A DNA stretch of 64,000 bases from Opitutia bacterium UBA7350 (GTDB lineage: Bacteria > Verrucomicrobiota > Verrucomicrobiia > Opitutales > Coraliomargaritaceae), in contig CATINC010000017.1 of assembly GCA_949524905.1 (NCBI GenBank), forward strand, positions 62,001 to 126,000. The letters run 5' to 3'. The notes below the pieces were generated by a model, which made no database searches, had not been told where the DNA came from, and saw only the letters and a list, made by a program, of their open reading frames with translations. This document shows, in pieces, positions 56,479-64,000 of this stretch. The number at the start of each line of letters is the position of its first letter. Position 1 is the stretch's first letter. A program made the position numbers and the translations under genes.

Positions 56479-57084
56479 CTACCCAAGGGCAGTTCTAATG
56501 AGCGCTTCCACGCTAGCTTCTGCCGGTAGTTGGGTACTCGCTTTGCGAATGAGCTTATCTGCTTCAGCGGGTTTATAGCCTAGGGTCATTAAGCTTGCGA
56601 CCGCATCCTGATAGTTGCTTGTTGGAGGATTCGTGTTTGTAGCGGGGTCTGTCTTTCCAAAGGCAGGACTCATCCCATCTGCAAAGACTTTGTCTTTAAG
56701 CTCGATGACTAAACGTTCAGCAGTCTTGCGTCCAATGCCCGGGCATTTTGCCAAGAGGGCAATGTCAGAGGCGGCAATTGCATTGCGAAGGAGTTCAACT
56801 GACATACGACTGAGGATGCCGATGCCGATTTTGGGACCTATCCCACTAACTCGCTCTACCAGGAGACGAAAGAAGTCTCGGTCCTCGGATGCAGCAAAAC
56901 CGTATAGGGTAGCGCTGTCTTCGCGATAAACGGCATGGGTAAAGAGAGTAGCGCTTTCACCATGAGGCGGGATTTTTTCCGCAGTGGTAACCGGGATATG
57001 TATTTCGTATCCAATGCCATTTAGATCGAGCACGCACCGTAAAGGCGCAGATTCGATCACGGTTCCTTGGATGCGAGCGATCAT
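56479..57084 (-). CDS. ruvA: Holliday junction branch-migration protein RuvA
   Basis: Tetrameric DNA-binding subunit that loads RuvB at Holliday junctions. The 201 residues have the N-terminal OB domain (MIARIQGTVIESAPLRCVLDLNGIGYEIHIP split over 1-31), a helix-hairpin-helix region (VSGIGPKIGIGILSRM and CPGIGRKTAERLVIELKD) and the C-terminal RuvB-binding domain from about 150. ATG 57084. It follows dapB by 4 bases, an operon without functional link. ruvB and ruvC are not in the window. Confidence 0.95.
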   Translation of the reverse strand: MIARIQGTVIESAPLRCVLDLNGIGYEIHIPVTTAEKIPPHGESATLFTHAVYREDSATLYGFAASEDRDFFRLLVERVSGIGPKIGIGILSRMSVELLRNAIAASDIALLAKCPGIGRKTAERLVIELKDKVFADGMSPAFGKTDPATNTNPPTSNYQDAVASLMTLGYKPAEADKLIRKASTQLPAEASVEALIRTALG

Positions 57085-57088
57085 TTCT

Positions 57089-57826
57089 TTAATCTGTGAG
57101 TCCTAAGACAGCTTCCATGTCGTAGAGGCCGGGTTGTTGTTTGAGTGCCCAGCGCGCCGCATGTAAGGCCCCACGAGCAAAGATACGTCGATCGGTGGCA
57201 CGATGGGTAAGTTCAATCCGTTCGCCTTGACCGCAAAAATAAACGGTATGCTCGCCTACAATATCTCCGCCACGGATGGCGTGGATGCCAATTTCATCAC
57301 TGGGGCGAGCGCCAACGATACCTTCGCGACCATGTGTGAGCTTGCTGTCATCAAGCTTATAGGTGGACTGCAAGATTTCAATCAGGCGAGCAGCGGTTCC
57401 GCTTGGGGCATCTTTTTTATCATGATGATGGAGTTCCAGGACTTCGGCCTCAAAAGATTCTGAGAGTATGGGCGCGGCTTTACGGGTAAGGTAGTTGAGG
57501 GTGTTAACCCCAATAGAATAATTGCCCGCCCAAACAAGGGGGATTTTACCTTTAGTTACTGCAAGGATTGTCTGGCGCTCTTCAGGGCTGTGCCCAGTTG
57601 TACCAATAACCAATGGAATTTTTTTGGCGACGGCAAGTTCTGCGATGATAGGGGTAACTTCGTGAAAACTAAAGTCTATGATGACTTCGCAGTTATCGAT
57701 GCCGGTGGCAGGGTCGTCACCTGCATCGCATGCATATGCGATGTGAGCACCTTGTTGGGGGGCGACTTCTGAAATAGCGAGACCCATGCGGCCACGGGCA
57801 CCGTTGAGAAGGACATTTATTGGCAT
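57089..57826 (-). CDS. dapB: 4-hydroxy-tetrahydrodipicolinate reductase
   Basis: Second enzyme of the diaminopimelate/lysine pathway; reduces the DapA product with NAD(P)H. The 245 residues have the N-terminal GARGRMG nucleotide fold, VIIDFSFHE near 48-56 and the catalytic block ELHHHDKKDAPSGTA near 130-144 with the HHH-D and Lys residues. ATG 57826. It sits between dapA and ruvA on the same strand, 30 bases after the dapA stop. Confidence 0.95.
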   Translation of the reverse strand: MPINVLLNGARGRMGLAISEVAPQQGAHIAYACDAGDDPATGIDNCEVIIDFSFHEVTPIIAELAVAKKIPLVIGTTGHSPEERQTILAVTKGKIPLVWAGNYSIGVNTLNYLTRKAAPILSESFEAEVLELHHHDKKDAPSGTAARLIEILQSTYKLDDSKLTHGREGIVGARPSDEIGIHAIRGGDIVGEHTVYFCGQGERIELTHRATDRRIFARGALHAARWALKQQPGLYDMEAVLGLTD

Positions 57827-57856
57827 GGGCGAAGGGGCTAGTGTTTTGTTAGGTGA

Positions 57857-58750
57857 CTAGAGCAGGTTCAATTTCTGAAGGAGAGTATCAAGGTCTGCCT
57901 GATGGTTTTTGCTTAGGGGTGTAAGTGGAAGACGTACAGAGGGGCATTGGATGATACCAGTGCGCTGGAGGGCGTACTTGATTGGCACGGGATTAGGTTC
58001 AATGAAGATAGCTTTAAAGAGGGGGTAAAATTTTAGGAAGGTTTTGCGAGCGGACTCAAAGTCATTTCCTTGGGCCGCTTGAACCATTTCAACGAGGGGA
58101 GCAACGACAAGATTTGATGCCACGCTAATGACTCCAGTTGCACCAGCGGACATAAATGGAAGGGTTAGGGCGTCATCCCCGCTCATTACGCTGAAATCGG
58201 AACCAAGGGTATTAATATAGCGAGCAACTTTGTCGCAGGATCCTTCGGCGGCTTTCATGCAGCAAACATGTGGAAAGGCTTCATAAAGGCGTGCGGTGAC
58301 TTCAACTGATATCTCAATGCCGCAACGCGAAGGGATGGAGTAAAGAATAATGGGTTTCTCCGTGGCTGCAGCAATTTTACTGAAGTGATGAAAAAGACCT
58401 TCATCATTTGGCTTATTGTAATAAGGTGCTACGAGCAGGAAGCCATCTGCACCAGCAGACTCTGCTTCTCGAGTCAGGCTGACCGCTTCATCGGTTGAGT
58501 TAGAACCCGTTCCTGCGTAGACAGGGACTTTCCCTTCAGCGGCTTTCACAGTAGCGCGAATTACCTTGATGTGTTCGTCTTTATTGAGAGTAGGTGATTC
58601 GCCGGTAGTGCCAACAGAAACCAGGCCATTGATGCCACCTGTAATTTGATGCTCGATGAGTTTTTCTAAATCTTCATGGGACACGGAACCTTCGCGCATG
58701 GGGGTGGCGAGGGCAGTAAAGACTCCAGCAAATGGTGTGTGCGATCTCAT
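57857..58750 (-). CDS. dapA: 4-hydroxy-tetrahydrodipicolinate synthase
   Basis: Condenses pyruvate with aspartate semialdehyde. From ATG 58750 it has 297 residues. The N-terminal FTALATPM and GTTGESPTL are the family signatures; the Tyr in LYSIPSRCG and the Schiff-base Lys in CCMKAAEG are visible. The open frame to 58786 lacks an ATG, so 58750 is used. It opens the dapA-dapB-ruvA unit. Confidence 0.94.
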   Translation of the reverse strand: MRSHTPFAGVFTALATPMREGSVSHEDLEKLIEHQITGGINGLVSVGTTGESPTLNKDEHIKVIRATVKAAEGKVPVYAGTGSNSTDEAVSLTREAESAGADGFLLVAPYYNKPNDEGLFHHFSKIAAATEKPIILYSIPSRCGIEISVEVTARLYEAFPHVCCMKAAEGSCDKVARYINTLGSDFSVMSGDDALTLPFMSAGATGVISVASNLVVAPLVEMVQAAQGNDFESARKTFLKFYPLFKAIFIEPNPVPIKYALQRTGIIQCPSVRLPLTPLSKNHQADLDTLLQKLNLL

Positions 58751-58822
58751 GATTAATATCGCAAAGTTATTAAGGGGGCTGCGCAACTAGAAAGATGCTT
58801 AATATTGCTTTTGATGGACAAT

Positions 58823-58858
58823 AAAAAAGCCCTGGTACGACGAAACGCTGGGGGCTTT
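58823..58858 (-). terminator. Terminator downstream of the PEP-CTERM remnant
   Basis: On the minus strand AAAGCCC at 58852-58858 pairs with GGGCTTT ending in a T-run (TTTTTT) at about 58823, with a loop of about 19 bases. It lies 28 bases past the stop of the truncated PEP-CTERM frame. Confidence 0.7.
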
Positions 58859-58885
58859 GGGGAAGTTGGTGAGATCAAGAAGTGC

Positions 58886-59149
58886 CTAACGGCGACGAAT
58901 CATGACAAAGATTAAGCTAGCTAGACCGACCAACAAAGCATAGGTGGCGGGTTCAGGAACCGCCTCGGTATAGGTGATATCGACTTCGAATTGGTCCATG
59001 CTGACATCATGATTTATGTGGGGAAGAGCAGAGGAAGTTGCTCCAGCCCAATTGATGTATCCAAATTGAGCGATACCGTAGGGGTTAAAATCTAAATGCG
59101 GAAAAAGGCAGAAGAAGTGCCTAGAGCGCTTAAAAGGCTTCCGGTTCTC
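58886..59149 (-). pseudogene. 3' remnant of a PEP-CTERM protein gene
   Basis: About 87 codons, open from the lpd stop to TAG at 58886, encode the end of an exported PEP-CTERM protein: a short strand-rich part (FGYINWAGATSSALP, DQFEVDITYTEA), the sorting signal VPEPATYALLVG, a hydrophobic helix and RRR. The frame has no signal peptide, and its only ATG (about 100 bases before the stop) would give about 37 residues. The open frame continues into lpd only by chance. I read it as a truncated gene whose 5' part was lost. The sorting signal would be a substrate type for the exosortase at 3.1 kb. Confidence 0.7.
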
Positions 59150-59150
59150 T

Positions 59151-60551
59151 CTAGCTATGAAGGGTGCGCCCACCGACCGCGAGGGCTGCTTCTTTAAGCG
59201 TTTCGGTAAGGGTTGGGTGGGCGTGGACGGTTCGAGCGAGATCCTCTGCGCTACCACCATATTCCATATGAGCGATTGCGGAGGCAATCATCTCAGAGGC
59301 GCTTTTAGCAATGATTTGAATACCTAAGAGTCGGTCACTTTGAGCATCGGCAATTACTTTTGCAAATCCGTCGGTTGCATCTGTGGCAATAGCGCGACCA
59401 TTCGCAAGAAAATTGAATTTACCAACTTTTACGGTGAGGCCTTTTTCTTTGGCGGCAGCCTCAGTGAGTCCAACGCTGGCAATCTCTGGCTCTGTGTAAA
59501 TAACGTTTGGGATACAGTCGTAATTGACGTGACCAGCTTGGCCAGCAATGCACTCAATGCAGGCGACTGCTTCTTCTTCGGCTTTATGGGCGAGCATGGG
59601 ACCTTTGATAACATCACCGATTGCATAGATACCTGGGGCAACGGTGCGGTATTGGGCGTCAACCGGGATACGCCCCTTTTCGTCGCAGCTGATGTCGACG
59701 AGCTCTAAACCCAGACCCTCGGTGTTGGGGCGTCGTCCAACCGCTACAAGAATCTTATCTGCCTCAAAATCAATATTATTACCGTCTTTTTCTGCAGTAA
59801 GAATAGTGCGCTTCCCATCTTGTTTTACCCCGATAACTTTGGTACCTAGGTGGAAATTGAGACCCTGTTTTTTAAAGAGGCGTTCAGCTGTTTTAGATAC
59901 ATCTTTATCAAACCCAGCAGCGATGTTCGGAAGGAATTCGATAACATCAACCTGTGCGCCTAGGCGCGCCCACACGGAGCCTAGTTCTAAACCGATAGCT
60001 CCAGCACCGACAACGGCTATTTTATGTGGAACTTCGGTGAAGGCAATGGCTTCATTGCTGCTAACAATGGTTTTCCCATCAAAGGGCAGAAAGGGGAGTT
60101 CAATGACGCTAGAACCCGTGGCCAGAATGATGTTTTTTGCTTGGAGGATAGTTTCATTTTTACTGCATACACGGACTTGATTGCTGCTGCTCAGTTTACC
60201 TAAACCATGAAAGACCTTTATTTTATTGGCTTTCATAAGGTGTTCGATGCCGCCGCGCAGTTGATCCACGGTTGCAGACTTTTTCGCCATCAGTTGGCTG
60301 ACATCAATGACGGGTTTCTTGATTTGAATACCGTGTGCGGCAGCGCCGTGTGCCGCGAAGTGGAACATCTCGGTTGAGTGCAAAAGGGCTTTGCTCGGAA
60401 TACAGCCGACATTGAGGCAGGTGCCGCCAAGATGTTTATCTTTCTCAACCAGAGCAGTTTTAAATCCAAGCTGAGCTGCGCGTATGGCGGCAACGTAGCC
60501 TCCGGGCCCCGAACCGATGATAATGCAATCGAATGAGTTGGCTTCTGACAT
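59151..60551 (-). CDS. lpdA: Dihydrolipoyl dehydrogenase (sucAB-linked copy)
   Basis: E3 component of the 2-oxoglutarate dehydrogenase complex. The 466 residues have [10 protein letters not shown] (13-22), the redox disulfide in GGTCLNVGC (Cys 45 and Cys 50), the NAD motif [10 protein letters not shown] near 180, and HAHPTLTE near 445 with the catalytic His. It is the third gene of the sucA-sucB-lpd operon, 25 bases after sucB. It differs clearly from the copy at 26500. ATG 60551. A PEP-CTERM gene remnant follows directly. Confidence 0.95.
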   Translation of the reverse strand: MSEANSFDCIIIGSGPGGYVAAIRAAQLGFKTALVEKDKHLGGTCLNVGCIPSKALLHSTEMFHFAAHGAAAHGIQIKKPVIDVSQLMAKKSATVDQLRGGIEHLMKANKIKVFHGLGKLSSSNQVRVCSKNETILQAKNIILATGSSVIELPFLPFDGKTIVSSNEAIAFTEVPHKIAVVGAGAIGLELGSVWARLGAQVDVIEFLPNIAAGFDKDVSKTAERLFKKQGLNFHLGTKVIGVKQDGKRTILTAEKDGNNIDFEADKILVAVGRRPNTEGLGLELVDISCDEKGRIPVDAQYRTVAPGIYAIGDVIKGPMLAHKAEEEAVACIECIAGQAGHVNYDCIPNVIYTEPEIASVGLTEAAAKEKGLTVKVGKFNFLANGRAIATDATDGFAKVIADAQSDRLLGIQIIAKSASEMIASAIAHMEYGGSAEDLARTVHAHPTLTETLKEAALAVGGRTLHS

Positions 60552-60576
60552 AAACTAGTCTGGTTATTGTACCTAT

Positions 60577-61833
60577 TTAAATACCAAAGAGCAAGCGACT
60601 GGGGTCTTCGATTGCTTCTTTTATTTTGATAAGGAATGTGACTGCCTCTTTGCCATCGATGAGGCGGTGGTCGTAACTAAGGGCGAGATACATCATGGGG
60701 CGGGCCACGATTTCACCGTCACAAACAACTGGGCGTTCTTGGATATTATGTAGACCAAGGATAGCAGGCTGAGGGTGGTTGATGATAGGCGTGCTGAGCA
60801 TGGAGCCATAGATGCCACCATTGGAGATGGTGAAGACGCCGCCTTGTAAGTCTTTCATTTCAATTTTACCTTCGCGGGCAGCCTTGGCGTAGTTCAGGAT
60901 ATCAGTCTCAATCTCAGCAAAATTTTTGTGATCGCAGTCGTGCACAACGGGCACCATGAGACCTTTGGGGGTGCCCACCGCAACGCCGATATCGTAATAA
61001 TTTTGGCTAACAACGCTATCGCCTTCAATACGGGCATTCACTTCTGGTACTGCTTGCAGGGCATGGGTGACGGCTTTGGTGAAGAATGACATGAAGCCAA
61101 GTTTAATGCCGTGTTTTTCAACGAAAGCATCTTGGTGAGTTTTGCGTAAACGCATGACTGCACTCATATCGACTTCATTGAATGTCGTGAGCATGGCGGC
61201 CTCTTGTGTGGCGGCAACGAGGTGTTCAGCGATTTTGCGTCGAAGGGGAGACATCTTCTTGCGGGTCTCGCGGGTGGTAGGATCAACTACTGAAGTGGGT
61301 GCAGTTTGAGACGCAACCCTTGGGGTTGGCTTAGCTTGTTGCAGGATATCCCCTTTAGTGATGCGCCCGTCTTTGCCAGTGCCGCTAATAGTGCTGGTAT
61401 CAACGCCCGTTTCTTTTGCAGCTTTTTGAGCGGCGGGTGAAAGTGGATGCTTTGAATTTTCGGAGTTTTCAGTTGGCGACGCGAAGTCAGGCTGTGGATC
61501 CGGCTCTGGGCTTGATGCAGGTGCGGGTTCGACTGCTTCAGGTTTTACTTCATTTTCAGGTCTTGCCGCAGGCGCATCAGATTCATCCGGGGCAGGCGCG
61601 CTTTCATCAATCAATGCTACGACCTGTCCAATTTCTACTTCTTCATCTGCTGAGACCTTGAGTGTTATGGTTCCGGCAACTTCAGCGCTTCCTTCAGAGG
61701 TGATTTTATCTGTTTCAAGTTCAAAGAGAGCTTGTCCAACCTTGACGTAATCACCGTCCTTGACCTGCCAAGCGGCAAGAATTCCGCTACTAATGGATTC
61801 ACCCATTGCGGGTATTTTTACTTCGGTTGCCAT
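60577..61833 (-). CDS. sucB: Dihydrolipoyllysine succinyltransferase (E2)
   Basis: Core of the 2-oxoglutarate dehydrogenase complex; transfers succinyl from lipoate to CoA. The 418 residues have one lipoyl domain (1-77, lipoyl Lys 43 in [11 protein letters not shown]), a Pro/Glu/Ala-rich linker (about 78-130), the peripheral subunit-binding domain near 133-168 ([25 protein letters not shown]) and the catalytic domain with YDHRLIDG (His 389, Asp 393). ATG 61833. It follows sucA by 28 bases and precedes lpd. Confidence 0.95.
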   Translation of the reverse strand: MATEVKIPAMGESISSGILAAWQVKDGDYVKVGQALFELETDKITSEGSAEVAGTITLKVSADEEVEIGQVVALIDESAPAPDESDAPAARPENEVKPEAVEPAPASSPEPDPQPDFASPTENSENSKHPLSPAAQKAAKETGVDTSTISGTGKDGRITKGDILQQAKPTPRVASQTAPTSVVDPTTRETRKKMSPLRRKIAEHLVAATQEAAMLTTFNEVDMSAVMRLRKTHQDAFVEKHGIKLGFMSFFTKAVTHALQAVPEVNARIEGDSVVSQNYYDIGVAVGTPKGLMVPVVHDCDHKNFAEIETDILNYAKAAREGKIEMKDLQGGVFTISNGGIYGSMLSTPIINHPQPAILGLHNIQERPVVCDGEIVARPMMYLALSYDHRLIDGKEAVTFLIKIKEAIEDPSRLLFGI

Positions 61834-61861
61834 GACTTTGAGAGTTTTTTGGTAAAGCAGG

Positions 61862-64000
61862 TTACTGGGTGGTGATATTAAAAGCGGTTTTTATGAGTTT
61901 ATTTTGTTCATATTTGTGCCGAGCAAGGCTTCCAGTAGCTGGACTTGCAGCTCTGCGGCGACCAGCGTAGCGCACCAGGCGTTTAAGCGTCTCGGTCAAG
62001 CGAGGTGCTACAAAGGTCCATCCTCCCATATTTTGGGGTTCTTCTTGGCACCAAACAATCTCAGCGTCTTTGGGATATTTATCGATGAGTCTTTTCAGGA
62101 GTTTGCTATTAAAAGGGTAGAATTGTTCTAATCGAAGGAGGGCAGTATCTTTGATTTTTTGCTCGGTACGGAAGGCTTTGAGATCGTAGTAAACTTTTCC
62201 AGAACATAGGATGATGCGCTGTGTATTTTTTTTCGTGATACTGGAATCGTCAATTATGGACCAGAATTCATCGTCGGTAAAGTCGGCTATTTTAGAAACA
62301 CATTCCTTGTGCCGAAGGAGACTTTTAGGTGACATGATGATAAGTGGCTTTTTAAAAGCACGTTTCATCTGTCGACGAAGGACATGGAAAAGTTGAGCGG
62401 GTGTGGTTAGGTTGCAGACTTGAATGTTATTTTCAGCACAGGCCTGAAGAAAGCGCTCCAGGCGAGCAGAGGAGTGCTCCGGTCCCTGACCTTCATAACC
62501 GTGGGGTAGGAGCATAACGATCCCACTTAAGCGTCCCCACTTCGATTCGCTACTGGTAATAAATTGGTCAATAATAACCTGCGCGCCATTAACAAAGTCG
62601 CCAAACTGGGCTTCCCATATGCAAAGCATTTGCGGGTAATCGAGCGAGTAACCATAATCAAATCCGAGGACGGCAGCTTCCGAAAGCAGGGAGTTGTGAA
62701 CGCAGAATTGAGCCTGATCTTCGCTAAGGTCTAAGAGGTTGCAGTAGCGCTCGCGGGTTTCTTCATCATAAACGACAGCATGTCGGTGGCTAAAGGTGCC
62801 ACGTTTGGAGTCTTGCCCGCTTATTCGAACGGGGGTTCCGTCTAGAAGGAGGCTTCCAATGGCAAGTGCTTCTCCAAGTCCCCAGTCGATGCCACTATCG
62901 TCCGCGAAAGATTTAAACCGGGCAGTCATTTGTCGCTGAACTTTTCGATTCAGGTGGAAACCGTCAGGAAATTCAGTGTGTTTTTTGACAATGTGTGCGA
63001 GTGTTTCTTTAGATACACTGGTCTGGTATCCTTTGTAATTATAGGGGGCCTGCTCGGTAGCGCTGGATCCTTCGAAGGGATCTAAGGGCGCTTTTGCTTC
63101 AAGGGCTTTAGCGGCGGTGAGGGCTTGTTCCAGTTTTTGTAGGTATTGCTCTACAAGCTCATTGACTTCTTTTTGTTCGAATTCGCCGTTGGCAATAAGT
63201 CGCTCGGCGAAGGAGCGACCGATGGGGGGCATGCTTGAAATCTTTTTGTAAAGGACAGGTTGAGTAAATGCGGGTTCGTCCGATTCATTGTGACCATGCT
63301 TGCGCCAGCAATACATATCAATGACCACGTCGCAGCTAAAGGTTTGGCGATAATCGAAGGCAGTCTCTACGGCAGCAATAACGGCAAGAGGATCGTTGCC
63401 GTTGACATGGAAAATAGGGGCTTCAACGATTTTAGCGACATCGGTACAATATCGACTGGAGCGAGCATCCTGGGGTCCAGTGGTAAAGCCAATCTGATTG
63501 TTGACAACGATGTGAATGGTCCCACCGGTGCGATAACCTCCCAGTTGTGAAAAGTTGAATACTTCCGCTACTATTCCTTGTCCGGCAATAGCTGCATCAC
63601 CGTGAATCAGGATCGGTAATACTCGCTTGCGCTCAAGATCTCCTCGGATGCGCTGCCGAGCGCGGGCTTTGCCCTGTACGACGGGATCGACCGCTTCTAG
63701 GTGACTTGGGTTTGCGGCTAATCGCAGTTCTACTTCATGGCCATTTGAGGTTTTGCGGCGTGTTTCAAATCCCAAATGATATTTCACGTCGCCATCGCCA
63801 TAAATTGCATCGGGAACATAATTTTCTGAAAACTCGCGAAGAATATAATCAAAGGATTTTCCAAGAAAATTTCCAAGGACATTGAGTCGACCGCGGTGAG
63901 CCATCCCCATGACGATTTCATCTACTTGGTTTTTCTCTGAGCGCTCAAGAATACTCTCTAAGCAAGCAATTAGAGTTTCGCCGCCTTCAAGGGAAAAGCG
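61862..64000 (-). CDS. sucA: 2-oxoglutarate dehydrogenase E1 (partial, runs off right edge)
   Basis: Thiamine-diphosphate E1 that decarboxylates 2-oxoglutarate and succinylates E2. About 712 C-terminal residues are visible. The frame stays open to base 64000, reading [16 protein letters not shown] and then [18 protein letters not shown], the typical E1 block. The ThDP region [19 protein letters not shown] and [10 protein letters not shown], the [10 protein letters not shown] stretch and the C-terminal transketolase-like domain ([27 protein letters not shown]-type block near the middle) are clear. The Met at 63910 is internal, not the start. It heads the sucA-sucB-lpd operon. Confidence 0.95.
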   Translation of the reverse strand, partial: RFSLEGGETLIACLESILERSEKNQVDEIVMGMAHRGRLNVLGNFLGKSFDYILREFSENYVPDAIYGDGDVKYHLGFETRRKTSNGHEVELRLAANPSHLEAVDPVVQGKARARQRIRGDLERKRVLPILIHGDAAIAGQGIVAEVFNFSQLGGYRTGGTIHIVVNNQIGFTTGPQDARSSRYCTDVAKIVEAPIFHVNGNDPLAVIAAVETAFDYRQTFSCDVVIDMYCWRKHGHNESDEPAFTQPVLYKKISSMPPIGRSFAERLIANGEFEQKEVNELVEQYLQKLEQALTAAKALEAKAPLDPFEGSSATEQAPYNYKGYQTSVSKETLAHIVKKHTEFPDGFHLNRKVQRQMTARFKSFADDSGIDWGLGEALAIGSLLLDGTPVRISGQDSKRGTFSHRHAVVYDEETRERYCNLLDLSEDQAQFCVHNSLLSEAAVLGFDYGYSLDYPQMLCIWEAQFGDFVNGAQVIIDQFITSSESKWGRLSGIVMLLPHGYEGQGPEHSSARLERFLQACAENNIQVCNLTTPAQLFHVLRRQMKRAFKKPLIIMSPKSLLRHKECVSKIADFTDDEFWSIIDDSSITKKNTQRIILCSGKVYYDLKAFRTEQKIKDTALLRLEQFYPFNSKLLKRLIDKYPKDAEIVWCQEEPQNMGGWTFVAPRLTETLKRLVRYAGRRRAASPATGSLARHKYEQNKLIKTAFNITTQ

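Noticed and set aside
59150-59287. Extension of the PEP-CTERM frame into the lpd coding region as one 133-residue gene
   Set aside because: That part reads the lpd gene in another frame; it has no signal peptide and lpd itself is intact and conserved.
59644-60180. A 178-codon plus-strand frame inside the second lipoamide dehydrogenase gene
   Set aside because: Antisense to the conserved FAD/NAD domains, low plausibility as a protein.

Overview
The window is a dense, mostly single-copy bacterial chromosome segment with moderate GC, almost no intergenic space and no prophage, IS element or CRISPR array that I could find. Gene content suggests a Gram-negative bacterium of the Verrucomicrobiota, probably class Opitutia. 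The evidence is an exosortase plus a PEP-CTERM tail, a Wza/Wzc export module, outer-membrane beta-barrel and Pal-like proteins, large TPR proteins with ExbB/ExbD, a Rho factor with a long basic N-terminal extension, and zinc-free forms of ribosomal proteins S18, L31 and L36. The taxonomic call is inference from gene content only.

Layout. 1-11.9 kb: housekeeping genes (rluD, a Ppx/GppA phosphatase, obg, dnaE, a LplA-type ligase, an RmlD-like reductase, hisC, a CorC/HlyC membrane protein) with an isolated exosortase directly behind dnaE. 11.9-18.0 kb: a polysaccharide export module made of a membrane TPR protein, an outer-membrane barrel, a Wza-type export protein and a Wzc-type tyrosine autokinase with a striking Gly/Tyr-rich repeat N-terminus. 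18.1-25.8 kb: tsaC, rpsR, tRNA-Arg(CCU), then an apparent six-gene operon (giant TPR protein, ExbB, ExbD, an unknown single-pass protein, dCMP deaminase, YqgE), then rpmJ-rpmE2. 26-29 kb: YvlD-like membrane protein, a first lipoamide dehydrogenase, a beta-CASP-type metallo-hydrolase and tRNA-Arg(CCG).

29.1-37.9 kb is the most accessory-looking part. It holds a small RNase H-fold-like protein of unknown function directly behind an iron-sulfur photolyase, then an MFS transporter, an SRPBCC protein, a fatty-acid desaturase, a DUF1295 membrane reductase-like protein, a cyclopropane-fatty-acid-synthase-type methyltransferase, an aldo/keto reductase and a Pal-like lipoprotein. This looks like a light- or oxidation-linked membrane-lipid and DNA-repair island, but no regulator lies beside it.

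37.9-49.6 kb: a duplicated CbiX-like protein, a NarL-type response regulator, tRNA-Ser(UGA), a ComM-type ATPase, coaE, rho, and a type IV pilus motor operon with two PilB-type ATPases, one PilT and PilC. 49.6-55 kb: M48 protease, secreted endonuclease/phosphatase-fold protein, PhnP-like hydrolase, accA, a small TPR protein, a coiled-coil zinc-ribbon protein and tRNA-Lys(UUU). 55-64 kb: an ECF sigma/anti-sigma pair, ruvA, dapB, dapA, the broken end of a PEP-CTERM gene, and the 2-oxoglutarate dehydrogenase operon (sucA-sucB-lpd), which runs off the right edge.

No single locus is proven to be a new system. The best candidates for follow-up are the photolyase/RNase H-like pair, the TPR-ExbB-ExbD-unknown operon, the desaturase-DUF1295-methyltransferase cassette, and the autokinase with the Gly/Tyr repeat domain.
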